5,961 bases of DNA from Elusimicrobiota bacterium (GCA_031271365.1 JAISVV010000100.1:1-5961); one strand, 5' to 3'; shown: positions 1 through 4,980, counted from the stretch's first letter. Notes: generated by a model not told the origin, from the sequence alone. Numbers and translations: made by a program.

Positions 1-1
1 C

Positions 2-400
2 ACGCAGGTAAAGCTGCCCGCCAAAATAGCCGACGGCGCCCGCGTTAAACTTAAAGGTTTGGGCAATAAATCGGCCCGCGGCGCGGGGGATTTGTATATA
101 AACGTCAAAATTGCGCCCAGCCCTTATTTCAGGCTGGAGGGCAACGACATATACCACATTGCCGATATAACCCCCTGGACGGCCGCTTTAGGCGGCGCGG
201 CGCAGGTTTTAATGCCGGGCGGCGGCAGCGTTAACATCAAAGTGCCGGCCGGCGCGCGCAGCGGCGCAAAGGTTAAGCTTAGCGGCAAAGGCCTTGGCAG
301 CGGCGGAGATATGTACGTGCAGTTTATGATAAATAATCCTAAAAATCTAAACAAAACGCAAAGAGAACTTTTTGAAAAACTTGCGCTGGAAGAACATTGA
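2..400 (+). CDS. DnaJ/CbpA-type co-chaperone, C-terminal part (5' truncated by window edge)
   Basis: Only the last 132 residues are in the window; the frame is open from base 2, so the gene starts upstream and the internal TTG at 59 is not its start. The fragment covers the end of C-terminal domain I ('GARVKLKGLG', then 'GDLYINVKIAPSPYF') and all of domain II ('DITPWTAALGG', 'VNIKVPAGARSGAKVKLSGKGL', split here by the gene's fold, and 'GDMYVQFMI'), ending in the short helical tail 'NKTQRELFEKLA'. These are the substrate-binding beta domains of Hsp40 proteins, which deliver unfolded clients to DnaK in the cytoplasm. The 'PWTAALGG' segment and the very short link between the GKG and GD motifs resemble CbpA/DnaJ2 more than canonical DnaJ. 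The J domain and any zinc-finger region lie outside the window, so CbpA versus DnaJ cannot be settled. Its stop overlaps a possible tiny TTG-started frame. Confidence 0.88.
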   Translation, partial: TQVKLPAKIADGARVKLKGLGNKSARGAGDLYINVKIAPSPYFRLEGNDIYHIADITPWTAALGGAAQVLMPGGGSVNIKVPAGARSGAKVKLSGKGLGSGGDMYVQFMINNPKNLNKTQRELFEKLALEEH

Positions 401-520
401 CGAGATTTGCCGTTAAAGCTTTTGTTGCTTTGGCTGTAACGGCTGCGCCGGAGACGATGTTTACGCCCGTATAAAAAAAGCGGCGGCCGGATATTTATTG
501 CCCCGCCCGAGGGGGAAATA

Positions 521-982
521 GTGAAAAATAAAAAAGCCTTTACCCTGATAGAATTGCTTGTGGTGGTGCTTATTATAGGCATATTGGCGGCCATAGCGCT
601 GCCGCAATACCGCATTGCCGTAGAAAAAAGCCGCACGGCCGAGCTTTTGCTTATAGTAAAAAGCCTTGAAAGCCGGCTGCAGCGCATGGCCGAGGAAGGC
701 CGGGGCGTGCCGGAAAATATGCACTTTAGCTTTAGCGGCGGCACGTGGAGCGGCGGCACATTTACCACGCGGCTTTACGCTTACGGCAATTTTACCTGCG
801 CGGGCGATACCTGCTCCTTTGAGGTTAACACCCTGCCCGCCGGCCGCTACGGCGTAAAAGTTACGGCCGGGCCCGCGGGCGTTACAAAAGAGTGCTACAC
901 TTTTGGCGGCAGCCTGGGCGAAAATATATGCCAAAGTTTGGCAAATAACAATTACAGGCTTGTAGAAGGCGCGCTGTAGCAA
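521..982 (+). CDS. type IV pilin-like protein (prepilin with class III signal)
   Basis: The 152-residue product opens with a type III prepilin signal: leader MKNKKA, then FTLIELLVVVLIIG, with the conserved Glu at mature position 5. Prepilin peptidase (PilD type) would cut between Ala6 and Phe7 and methylate the Phe; Ala at -1 replaces the usual Gly, which the family tolerates. The N-terminal hydrophobic helix (about residues 7-30) is followed by an amphipathic helix to about residue 60 and a small beta-rich globular head. Four cysteines (93, 98, 125, 137) could form two disulfides, one closing a C-terminal loop. The start is GTG at 521, preceded by the purine-rich GAGGGGG at 509-515, five bases away. 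It stands alone, without pilus assembly genes nearby. The length and fold suit a PilA-like major pilin, minor pilin or type II secretion pseudopilin; sequence alone does not decide. Isoleucine is coded by ATA in 6 of 8 cases. Confidence 0.92.
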
Positions 983-1008
983 AAGCGCGCTTATACCCGT
1001 TTAGACGT

Positions 1009-1174
1009 AAAAAACCCCCGTGTGTAAGCGGGGGTTTAGTTAGTTATTGACGCTATGGTCATCTACTACTCCGTCAGCGCTGCCCGGTCCGCTTCCCGAG
1101 GGGGGCTTTTTGTCATGCAGGGGTAACATTACCCGCTACCACAACACCCGCCTCAGACGCCGCTTGACAGCCGT
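1009..1174 (-). ncRNA. candidate structured small RNA, about 166 nt, family not recognised
   Basis: What is seen: a sigma70-type promoter at 1181-1208 (-), about 166 bases without a convincing reading frame, and a minus-oriented terminator. The transcript can fold into a branched structure. A closing helix pairs 1165-1171 with 1052-1061 (7 bp with a three-base bulge). A short helix pairs 1156-1159 with 1072-1075. An arm pairs 1147-1154 with 1098-1105 (seven GC/AU pairs around one C-C mismatch), continues with 1141-1144 on 1110-1113 and is capped by a hairpin at 1121-1134. A second hairpin pairs 1090-1093 with 1076-1079. What is inferred: an independent ncRNA gene. Size and the long closed shape fit 6S RNA, but I see no sequence signature that proves it. 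It lacks the SRP RNA GGAAGG/AGCAG core, and is too short for RNase P RNA or tmRNA. It is divergent from the permease gene. Confidence 0.6.
1012..1037. terminator. intrinsic terminator, better oriented for the minus strand
   Basis: A 9-bp stem (AAACCCCCG at 1012-1020 with CGGGGGTTT at 1029-1037) closes an 8-base loop. On the minus strand the stem runs into six U residues (1014 down to 1009); on the plus strand there are only three before A and G interrupt. It can end the pilin transcript, but the better U-tract is at the end of the minus-strand RNA described next. Confidence 0.8.
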
Positions 1175-1180
1175 AAGCAT

Positions 1181-1208
1181 ATTATATGAACGGGCCGCAA
1201 AAAAACAA
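1181..1208 (-). promoter_or_regulatory. promoter of the minus-strand RNA
   Basis: On the minus strand a -35 element TTGTTT (1208-1203) is separated by 16 bases from a perfect -10 TATAAT (1186-1181). The predicted start is near 1174, inside the strand that folds into the structured RNA. No open reading frame with a ribosome binding site follows in this direction. Confidence 0.65.
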
Positions 1209-1225
1209 GGGCCTAAAAAGGGCCT
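1208..1225. repeat. AGGGCCT direct repeat, 11-bp period
   Basis: AGGGCCT occurs at 1208-1214 and again at 1219-1225, so the two copies are one helical turn apart. Each copy contains a GGCC palindrome. The pair sits between the minus-strand RNA promoter and the permease start, a natural place for an operator. The binding role is a guess; a weak hairpin is an alternative reading. Confidence 0.35.
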
Positions 1226-1232
1226 ATATAAA

Positions 1233-1241
1233 TGCTAAAAT
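1233..1241 (+). promoter_or_regulatory. possible extended -10 of the permease gene
   Basis: TGC-TAAAAT (1233-1241) resembles an extended -10 box, but no recognisable -35 lies 16-18 bases upstream. If used, transcription would start around 1248, leaving almost no 5' leader before the ATG at 1251. This fits the missing ribosome binding site but remains weak. Confidence 0.35.
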
Positions 1242-1250
1242 ATCATCTGC

Positions 1251-2585
1251 ATGACAAATAAAAACCTAGAGGTAAAACTATCTTTGGCGGGCCTTACCGG
1301 CATTGTTATAAGCTCTATGGTCGGCTCGGGCGTGTTTTCGCTGCCGCAGAATATGGCTTCGGGCGCGGGCGCCGGCGCGGTGCTGCTTGCCTGGATAATA
1401 ACAATCGCGGGGATGTATTTTATTATGTCCGTGTTTCGCCTGCTTTCGGTTTTAAAGCCGCAAATAGTAACTGGCGTTTACGCTTACGCGCAGGACGGCT
1501 TTGGCAAAAAGGCAGGCTTTCTTACCCTATGGGGCTATTGGCTTAGCGCGGTGGTTGCAAATACGGGCTACGCGGTTATTTTGATGGAGAGTTTAAATTA
1601 TTTCTTCCCGCCGTATTTTGCCGGCGGCAATAATTTAAATTCGCTTTTATTATCCTCCTGCATTATTTGGGGCTTCTTTTGGCTGGCTTCAAGGGGGATT
1701 AAAACGGCCGTTGCGGTAAACCTTATAGGCACGGTGTCAAAATTTGTGCCGCTGCTTATCTTTATAACGGCGTGCGCCGCCGCTTTTAAGCTAAGCCTTA
1801 TCCTGCTCGAGGTTAAAAGCGTATTTAGCGGCAAAATCGCCGCTGCGGATTTACTGGCCCAGATTAAAAGCACCATGCTGATAACGCTTTGGTGTTTTAT
1901 CGGGATAGAAACGGCTTTTGCCATCTCCGCCAGCGCGCGCAGCCAGGGCGAAGTTTCCAAAGCCACTTTTTTGGGTTTTTTGATTTCGGCCTCGGTGTAC
2001 GTGCTTATATCGCTGCTCCCCTTCGGCGTTTTGCCAAGGGAGCGCCTGGCGGCCTTTGCAAACCCTTCCACCGCCGGCGTGCTGGAGGCGCTTATCGGCC
2101 ATGCCGGCGGGGCTGTAATGGCTTTGGGGCTTATAGTGTCGGTTTTATTTTCGTGGCTGTCGTGGTTTATTATCTCGGCCGAGGTGCCCTTTGCCGCGGT
2201 TAAAAACGGGGCGGCGCTGCCGTCAAAATTTGCCGTGGTTAACAGGTTTGGCGCGCCGGTGGTTTCTTTGGCGGCGTCGGCTTTAATCTCGCAGATAATT
2301 ATGGCTTTGGCCTTCTTTTCCGGGAAGGCGTGGGAAATGCTGGTAAGCGTAACCGGCGTTATGATTTTGCCTGTTTATCTTATAACGGCCGTTTATTTAT
2401 TTAAGATAACTTCAAAAAAACGTTTTGCGCGCGCCGTCGCGGCGCTGGGGGCTGTATACTCGCTGTGGCTTTTATACGCGGCCGACTTAAAGTATCTGCT
2501 TATGGGTTTAATTCTTTTTTTACTTGGCGCGCCGGTATTTATTTTTGCCCTGCGCGAGCGTGGTAAATACAAAAACGCCCCGTAA
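1251..2585 (+). CDS. APC-superfamily basic amino acid/polyamine antiporter (arginine:ornithine or lysine type)
   Basis: The 444-residue protein is an inner-membrane transporter with about 12 hydrophobic segments. Diagnostic parts of the APA family (TC 2.A.3.2) are visible: the TM1 start 'KLSLAGLTGIVISSMVGSG' with the unwound GSGVFSLP at 25-32, the 'GVYAYAQDGFG' loop at 75-85, 'GYWLSAVVANTGYAV' in TM3, 'NLIGTVSKFVPLLIF' in TM5, and 'LWCFIGIETA' at 213-222 in TM6, whose Glu220 matches the central TM6 glutamate of AdiC. Family members exchange arginine, ornithine, lysine, agmatine or cadaverine; the overall look is nearest ArcD/AaxC-like exchangers, but the substrate cannot be fixed from sequence. 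Length is slightly short of the usual 460-500. ATG 1251 is the only start after an in-frame TAA at 1236; there is no Shine-Dalgarno sequence. No deiminase or decarboxylase gene is adjacent. Confidence 0.9.
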   Translation: MTNKNLEVKLSLAGLTGIVISSMVGSGVFSLPQNMASGAGAGAVLLAWIITIAGMYFIMSVFRLLSVLKPQIVTGVYAYAQDGFGKKAGFLTLWGYWLSAVVANTGYAVILMESLNYFFPPYFAGGNNLNSLLLSSCIIWGFFWLASRGIKTAVAVNLIGTVSKFVPLLIFITACAAAFKLSLILLEVKSVFSGKIAAADLLAQIKSTMLITLWCFIGIETAFAISASARSQGEVSKATFLGFLISASVYVLISLLPFGVLPRERLAAFANPSTAGVLEALIGHAGGAVMALGLIVSVLFSWLSWFIISAEVPFAAVKNGAALPSKFAVVNRFGAPVVSLAASALISQIIMALAFFSGKAWEMLVSVTGVMILPVYLITAVYLFKITSKKRFARAVAALGAVYSLWLLYAADLKYLLMGLILFLLGAPVFIFALRERGKYKNAP

Positions 2586-2598
2586 AACAGGGCGTTTT
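2572..2598. terminator. bidirectional terminator shared by convergent genes
   Basis: AAAACGCCC (2572-2580) pairs with GGGCGTTTT (2590-2598), giving a 9-bp stem and 9-base loop. The permease stop TAA (2583-2585) lies in the loop, so the hairpin overlaps the coding end. On the minus strand it runs into five U residues (2575-2571), ending the small membrane protein gene that stops at 2619. Confidence 0.85.
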
Positions 2599-2618
2599 CA
2601 CGGCGCGTGATATTAAAT

Positions 2619-2870
2619 TTATTCTCTGTCCCAGACGGCGGTATAGGCAAGCGTGGTAACGGCCAGAAACACCAGCAAAGAATAAGCCAGCCACCACATT
2701 TTATTGGCCCAGATAATTTCCACAAACAAAGCGTCGTAGACAAATTGCAGCAGCAGCCACACGGTGCAAAGCCATATAACTAAGGCGACAAACCTAAAGC
2801 ACATATCCAGCACACCGCATATAAACCCTTTTTTAAAAGGGGCTTTTATAGAATGCATTAATTTTTCCAT
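2619..2870 (-). CDS. small two-helix membrane protein of unknown function
   Basis: From ATG at 2870 the product has 83 residues. It begins with a short basic amphipathic stretch (Lys3, Lys9, Lys13, Lys14), then two hydrophobic segments at about 26-50 and 59-79 separated by a short polar turn ('EIIWANKMWW'), and ends in an acidic 'WDRE'. Tryptophan is unusually common. I recognise no family. A TTG two codons upstream (2876) could also open the frame, but ATG 2870 is preferred because a strong promoter ends six bases before it, implying a leaderless mRNA; there is no Shine-Dalgarno sequence before either start. The gene is convergent with the permease and shares its terminator. A clean promoter, full-length frame and proper terminator make it a real gene despite its size. 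Topology is probably two-pass with the basic N terminus in the cytoplasm. Confidence 0.72.
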   Translation of the reverse strand: MEKLMHSIKAPFKKGFICGVLDMCFRFVALVIWLCTVWLLLQFVYDALFVEIIWANKMWWLAYSLLVFLAVTTLAYTAVWDRE

Positions 2871-2876
2871 ATTCAA

Positions 2877-2905
2877 ATTCTAGTTTTCTATTTAAGGATT
2901 GTCAA
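2877..2905 (-). promoter_or_regulatory. strong sigma70-type promoter, leaderless arrangement
   Basis: On the minus strand a perfect -35 TTGACA (2905-2900), a 17-base spacer and -10 TAGAAT (2882-2877) are followed by six bases and then ATG (2870-2868). The expected start base, seven after the -10 box, is the A of the ATG. Confidence 0.8.
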
Positions 2906-3002
2906 TCTTTATATAATGCTCTGCGGCGCGGCCGATAATAATAAAAAACGCAAGCCTTGTTTTTAAGCGCAAAATCTGTTTTGAAGATTAAGTTCCTTCT
3001 AG

Positions 3003-3167
3003 CGCAAAAATAGCCCTTACCGGCAAAAACGGCGCGCGCAAGAGTACGTTTTAAAAGCCTGCCCCGGCGCGTTTTTACTGATACCGCGCGACGAAGATTT
3101 TATAAAAGCCGTCGGCGTTGACGGCGTTTATTTAACGCAAAGGGGTCTTTTTAAAAAACAAAGTTAA
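3003..3167 (+). pseudogene. possible ThiE/TenI-family gene remnant
   Basis: This open stretch between TAG at 3000 and TAA at 3165 has no ATG, GTG or TTG and no ribosome binding site, so it is not an intact gene. From about 3072 it encodes 'FLLIPRDEDFIKAVGVDGVY' followed by LTQRGL. That parallels the thiamine phosphate synthase segment of the form L-I-x-N-D-R-x-D-x-A-x-x-x-G-A-D-G-V-H-L-x-Q-x-D-L, which lines the substrate pocket of the TIM barrel. The hallmark Asn and His are replaced (Pro, Tyr) and everything downstream, including the C-terminal half of the barrel, is missing. I infer a decayed internal fragment of thiE or a tenI-like paralogue. Chance similarity over about 25 residues cannot be excluded. 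The surrounding gap 2906-3219 otherwise holds only promoter-like sequence for the next gene. Confidence 0.35.
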
Positions 3168-3184
3168 TCCGCGGCGGTTTTTAG

Positions 3185-3190
3185 TAGAAT
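3185..3190 (+). promoter_or_regulatory. -10 box of the secreted-protein operon
   Basis: TAGAAT at 3185-3190 would place the mRNA start near 3197, about 23 bases before the ATG at 3220. The -35 region is poor (TTAATC at 3164-3169 would need a 15-base spacer), so the call rests on the -10 box and position. Confidence 0.45.
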
Positions 3191-3219
3191 GTTCTTAATA
3201 AAATAATAACGGAGGACGT

Positions 3220-3402
3220 ATGAAAAACGTATTTTTAATACTGGCCGCGGCTTTTGCTTTTTGCGCCTGCGCCAGCGCGCAGCAAGCCGTAAGCACCACC
3301 GATAACGCCGTGGACACTTCCACCGGCCGCTCGGCTAAAACAAGAAGCCAGGGCCAGGCCATAGTGGAAGAATATAACTCTTGGAAAGAGATTTTTAAAT
3401 AA
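3220..3402 (+). CDS. small secreted protein (60-residue precursor), unknown function
   Basis: A strong GGAGGA (3211-3216) lies three bases before ATG 3220. The first 21 residues form a Sec signal peptide: Lys2, a hydrophobic core (VFLILAAAFAF) and a signal peptidase I site after 'ASA' (residue 20), leaving a mature peptide of about 40 residues that starts QQAVSTTD. The mature part is hydrophilic: a Ser/Thr-rich N-terminal half, then a basic 'GRSAKTRSQGQ' and a predicted helix 'AIVEEYNSWKEIFK'. The two cysteines (15 and 17) are within the signal peptide and lack the small residue pattern of a lipobox, so I do not call it a lipoprotein. It is 20 bases upstream of the coiled-coil protein gene with no terminator between, so the two are probably co-transcribed and may act together in the periplasm. 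No family recognised. Confidence 0.75.
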   Translation: MKNVFLILAAAFAFCACASAQQAVSTTDNAVDTSTGRSAKTRSQGQAIVEEYNSWKEIFK

Positions 3403-3422
3403 TTAAAGGAGATACCCGAATA

Positions 3423-4814
3423 ATGAAAAAGTTTACATTGTTTGCCGCTCTTTTTGTTTTTGCCGCGGCGGTTTGGGCGCAAAATATAACCCCGCAGGGC
3501 GCTATTGATAAAACGCCGCAGCGGCCCTCGGCGGAGCAGTTGACCGCAGCCAAGATGACCGACGACGGCTGGAAAGCTGTAGAAGATTATCAAAAAAATA
3601 TAGAAAAAGTGCGCGCGGAAATAAGAAAAGTGGAAGAAAAACTTAATAAAGAACGCGAGGCCGCCGCGCGCAAAGACGCCAAAGCGGTTAAAGCCGGGGC
3701 CGACGCCAGGGCCAAGGAACTTACCGGCAAAACCACCGCGCAGCTGCAAAACATGAACGCCGCGCAGCAAGAGGCTTTTGGCAGGCAGTTAGCCAACGAG
3801 CGCATGGCCGGCATGGACAAGCAGCTTGCCGCCATGGGCGGCGGTATGGCTTTTAGCGGCGTAAATTCTTTGGAAGACCTTATGAAGCTTGAAGGCGCCG
3901 GCGAAGAAGAAATGATGAAAGCCATGGCCGGCAGCGACGGCACCTTCGGCGGCCTTACTCAGGCGGAAATGAAAGACCTGCAAAAAATAGAGAACAACAA
4001 AAAACTCTCCGACAAACAAAAAGAACAAGAAATAGAAAAATACATGAAGCAAGACCCCGACCGCGTAAAAAGAGTTGAAGCCTGGCAAAAGAAAAACGAG
4101 CCGCAGCTTAAAAAGATGGAAGCGGATAACGCCAAACAGCAGGCGCAAACGGACGCCATACTAAAGCAGCAGCAGGCCGTCAAAGCCATAGAAGACCAAA
4201 TAAACGCAATACAAAAACGCTGGCAGGGCATAGACGATACCAACACAAAAGAGGCCGAAAAAGCGCTTGCCTCCATCAAAAAAGTATACGCCAAGTACGA
4301 CCCGCAAATAAGAGCCATACCCATGAGCGGCGGCGAAGGCGGCGTCTTTGAAGGGGAGGTTTACACCCCCGAAGAACAAGCCAAACGCGACGCCCTTGAT
4401 AAAACCGTCTATCTGGAAACTTATGCCATCTGGCGCGCTTATATAGAAGCGGCCTTAACGCGCGTTAAAGGCAAAATGGCCGATACCGCCAAACTGGACG
4501 AGCTTGCCGCCAAAAAAACAGAGATGAGCGGCCTTGACGCAACGTATAAGGCGCTGCTTTCTTCTAAGGGCGACAGCTCGGGCTACGGCGTGGCGCAGGA
4601 GTATCTTAACTTAGCCGCGCAAGTGGAAAATTTGCCCGCCGCGCAGCGCAATACTACGCCGGATTCCCTCGCCGCCGCGCGGGCCGCAGATAAACCCGCG
4701 GCCAAAACCGCGCCGGCAAAAAAAGCCGCTAAACCCGCCGCAAAAGAAGTAAAAGCCGAGGATGTAAAAGAAGGCGTAAAAAAAGGTTTAGGCGCGCTTA
4801 AATCATTGTTTTAA
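3423..4814 (+). CDS. periplasmic coiled-coil protein with Lys/Ala-rich tail, unknown function
   Basis: The 463-residue product has a Sec signal peptide (Lys2, Lys3, hydrophobic 4-17, cleavage after 'VWA' at 19). Residues about 50-100 and 180-290 are highly charged, Ala/Glu/Lys/Gln-rich and predicted to form long coiled coils; between them is a Met/Gly-rich stretch (about 128-180, with 'AAMGGGMAF' and 'EEEMMKAMAG'). A less charged helical region with several Tyr/Trp (about 310-400) follows. The tail at about 419-443 is a low-complexity Ala/Lys/Pro segment ('KPAAKTAPAKKAAKPAAK'), ending in a short amphipathic 'VKKGLGALKSLF'. There are no cysteines and no second membrane span. The ribosome site AAAGGAG (3405-3411) is a rather distant 11 bases from ATG. 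It is the second gene of the operon with the 60-residue secreted protein. The Lys/Ala/Pro tail could contact peptidoglycan or anionic polymers; that is only inference. Large open frames on the opposite strand are shadows of its biased composition. Confidence 0.85.
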   Translation: MKKFTLFAALFVFAAAVWAQNITPQGAIDKTPQRPSAEQLTAAKMTDDGWKAVEDYQKNIEKVRAEIRKVEEKLNKEREAAARKDAKAVKAGADARAKELTGKTTAQLQNMNAAQQEAFGRQLANERMAGMDKQLAAMGGGMAFSGVNSLEDLMKLEGAGEEEMMKAMAGSDGTFGGLTQAEMKDLQKIENNKKLSDKQKEQEIEKYMKQDPDRVKRVEAWQKKNEPQLKKMEADNAKQQAQTDAILKQQQAVKAIEDQINAIQKRWQGIDDTNTKEAEKALASIKKVYAKYDPQIRAIPMSGGEGGVFEGEVYTPEEQAKRDALDKTVYLETYAIWRAYIEAALTRVKGKMADTAKLDELAAKKTEMSGLDATYKALLSSKGDSSGYGVAQEYLNLAAQVENLPAAQRNTTPDSLAAARAADKPAAKTAPAKKAAKPAAKEVKAEDVKEGVKKGLGALKSLF

Positions 4815-4830
4815 GTTTTGGTTTTAACAT

Positions 4831-4868
4831 AAAAACCTCCCCCGTTTTGTTGCGCGGGGGAGGTTTTT
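4831..4868. terminator. strong intrinsic terminator of the secreted-protein operon
   Basis: A 14-bp perfect stem (4831-4844 with 4855-4868) closes a 10-base loop and is flanked by A5 on the left and T6 on the right. It follows the coiled-coil gene stop by 16 bases. It could also act on the minus strand, but the tRNA transcript coming from that side already has its own terminator. Confidence 0.93.
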
Positions 4869-4875
4869 TAAAGTT

Positions 4876-4898
4876 AAAAAAGGCGCCAAAAGACGCCT
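4876..4898 (-). terminator. terminator of the tRNA transcript
   Basis: Read on the minus strand, 4898-4892 pairs with 4887-4881 around a UUUU loop (seven pairs including one G-U), followed by a U-tract (4880-4876). It begins eight bases after the tRNA discriminator base. Confidence 0.8.
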
Positions 4899-4906
4899 GA
4901 AAAATG

Positions 4907-4980
4907 TGTCACCGGGTGGACTTGAACCACCGACCTAGCGCTTATGAAACGCTCGCTCTAACCACCTGAGCTACGGTGAC
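4907..4980 (-). tRNA. tRNA with anticodon CAU (elongator Met, or Ile2 if lysidine-modified)
   Basis: A complete cloverleaf reads on the minus strand: acceptor GTCACCG/CGGTGAC, D-arm GCTC/GAGC, anticodon arm AGCGT-TTCATAA-GCGCT with anticodon CAT, variable loop AGGTC, T-arm GGTGG-TTCAAGT-CCACC, discriminator A at 4907. The 3' CCA is not encoded (ACA follows), so it is added after transcription. The first pair is G1-C72, so it is not an initiator tRNA, which needs a mismatch there. The choice between elongator tRNA-Met and tRNA-Ile2, whose C34 is converted to lysidine by TilS to read AUA, cannot be made by eye; the identity elements are mixed (C3-G70 but U2-A71). It has its own promoter and terminator, a single-gene unit divergent from the beta-barrel gene. 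Confidence 0.95.

Noticed and set aside
1164..1169. Perfect TTGACA on the plus strand as the permease -35 box
   Set aside because: The best -10 partners (TATGAA at 15 bases, TATTAT at 10 bases) are badly spaced or weak, and the hexamer belongs to the closing helix of the minus-strand RNA.
1009..1174. SRP (4.5S) RNA, RNase P RNA or tmRNA
   Set aside because: The SRP domain IV core with GGAAGG and AGCAG is not present on either strand, and the region is far too short for RNase P RNA or tmRNA.
1047..1238. 63-codon plus-strand frame between the pilin and the permease
   Set aside because: It has no ribosome binding site, an unnatural composition rich in Arg and Pro, and lies opposite the structured RNA, whose helices explain the sequence better.
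2912..2917. TATAAT on the plus strand in the gap
   Set aside because: There is no -35 box at a usable distance and no gene that it would serve within the next 300 bases.
3108..3125. GCCGTC/GACGGC inverted repeat with a six-base loop
   Set aside because: It falls in the AVGVDGV codons of the thiE-like fragment, has no U-tract, and is explained by GC-rich Gly/Val/Asp codons.
3220..3402. Lipoprotein signal in the 60-residue protein
   Set aside because: Residues before Cys15 and Cys17 do not fit the L-x-[GAS]-C lipobox, while ASA followed by Gln is a normal signal peptidase I site.
3195..4379. Several long minus-strand frames (up to 191 codons) opposite the secreted operon
   Set aside because: They lack ribosome sites, are Phe/Leu/Ser/Ala-rich mirror images of Lys/Glu/Ala codons, and overlap each other; the plus-strand genes have signal peptides and proper start signals.
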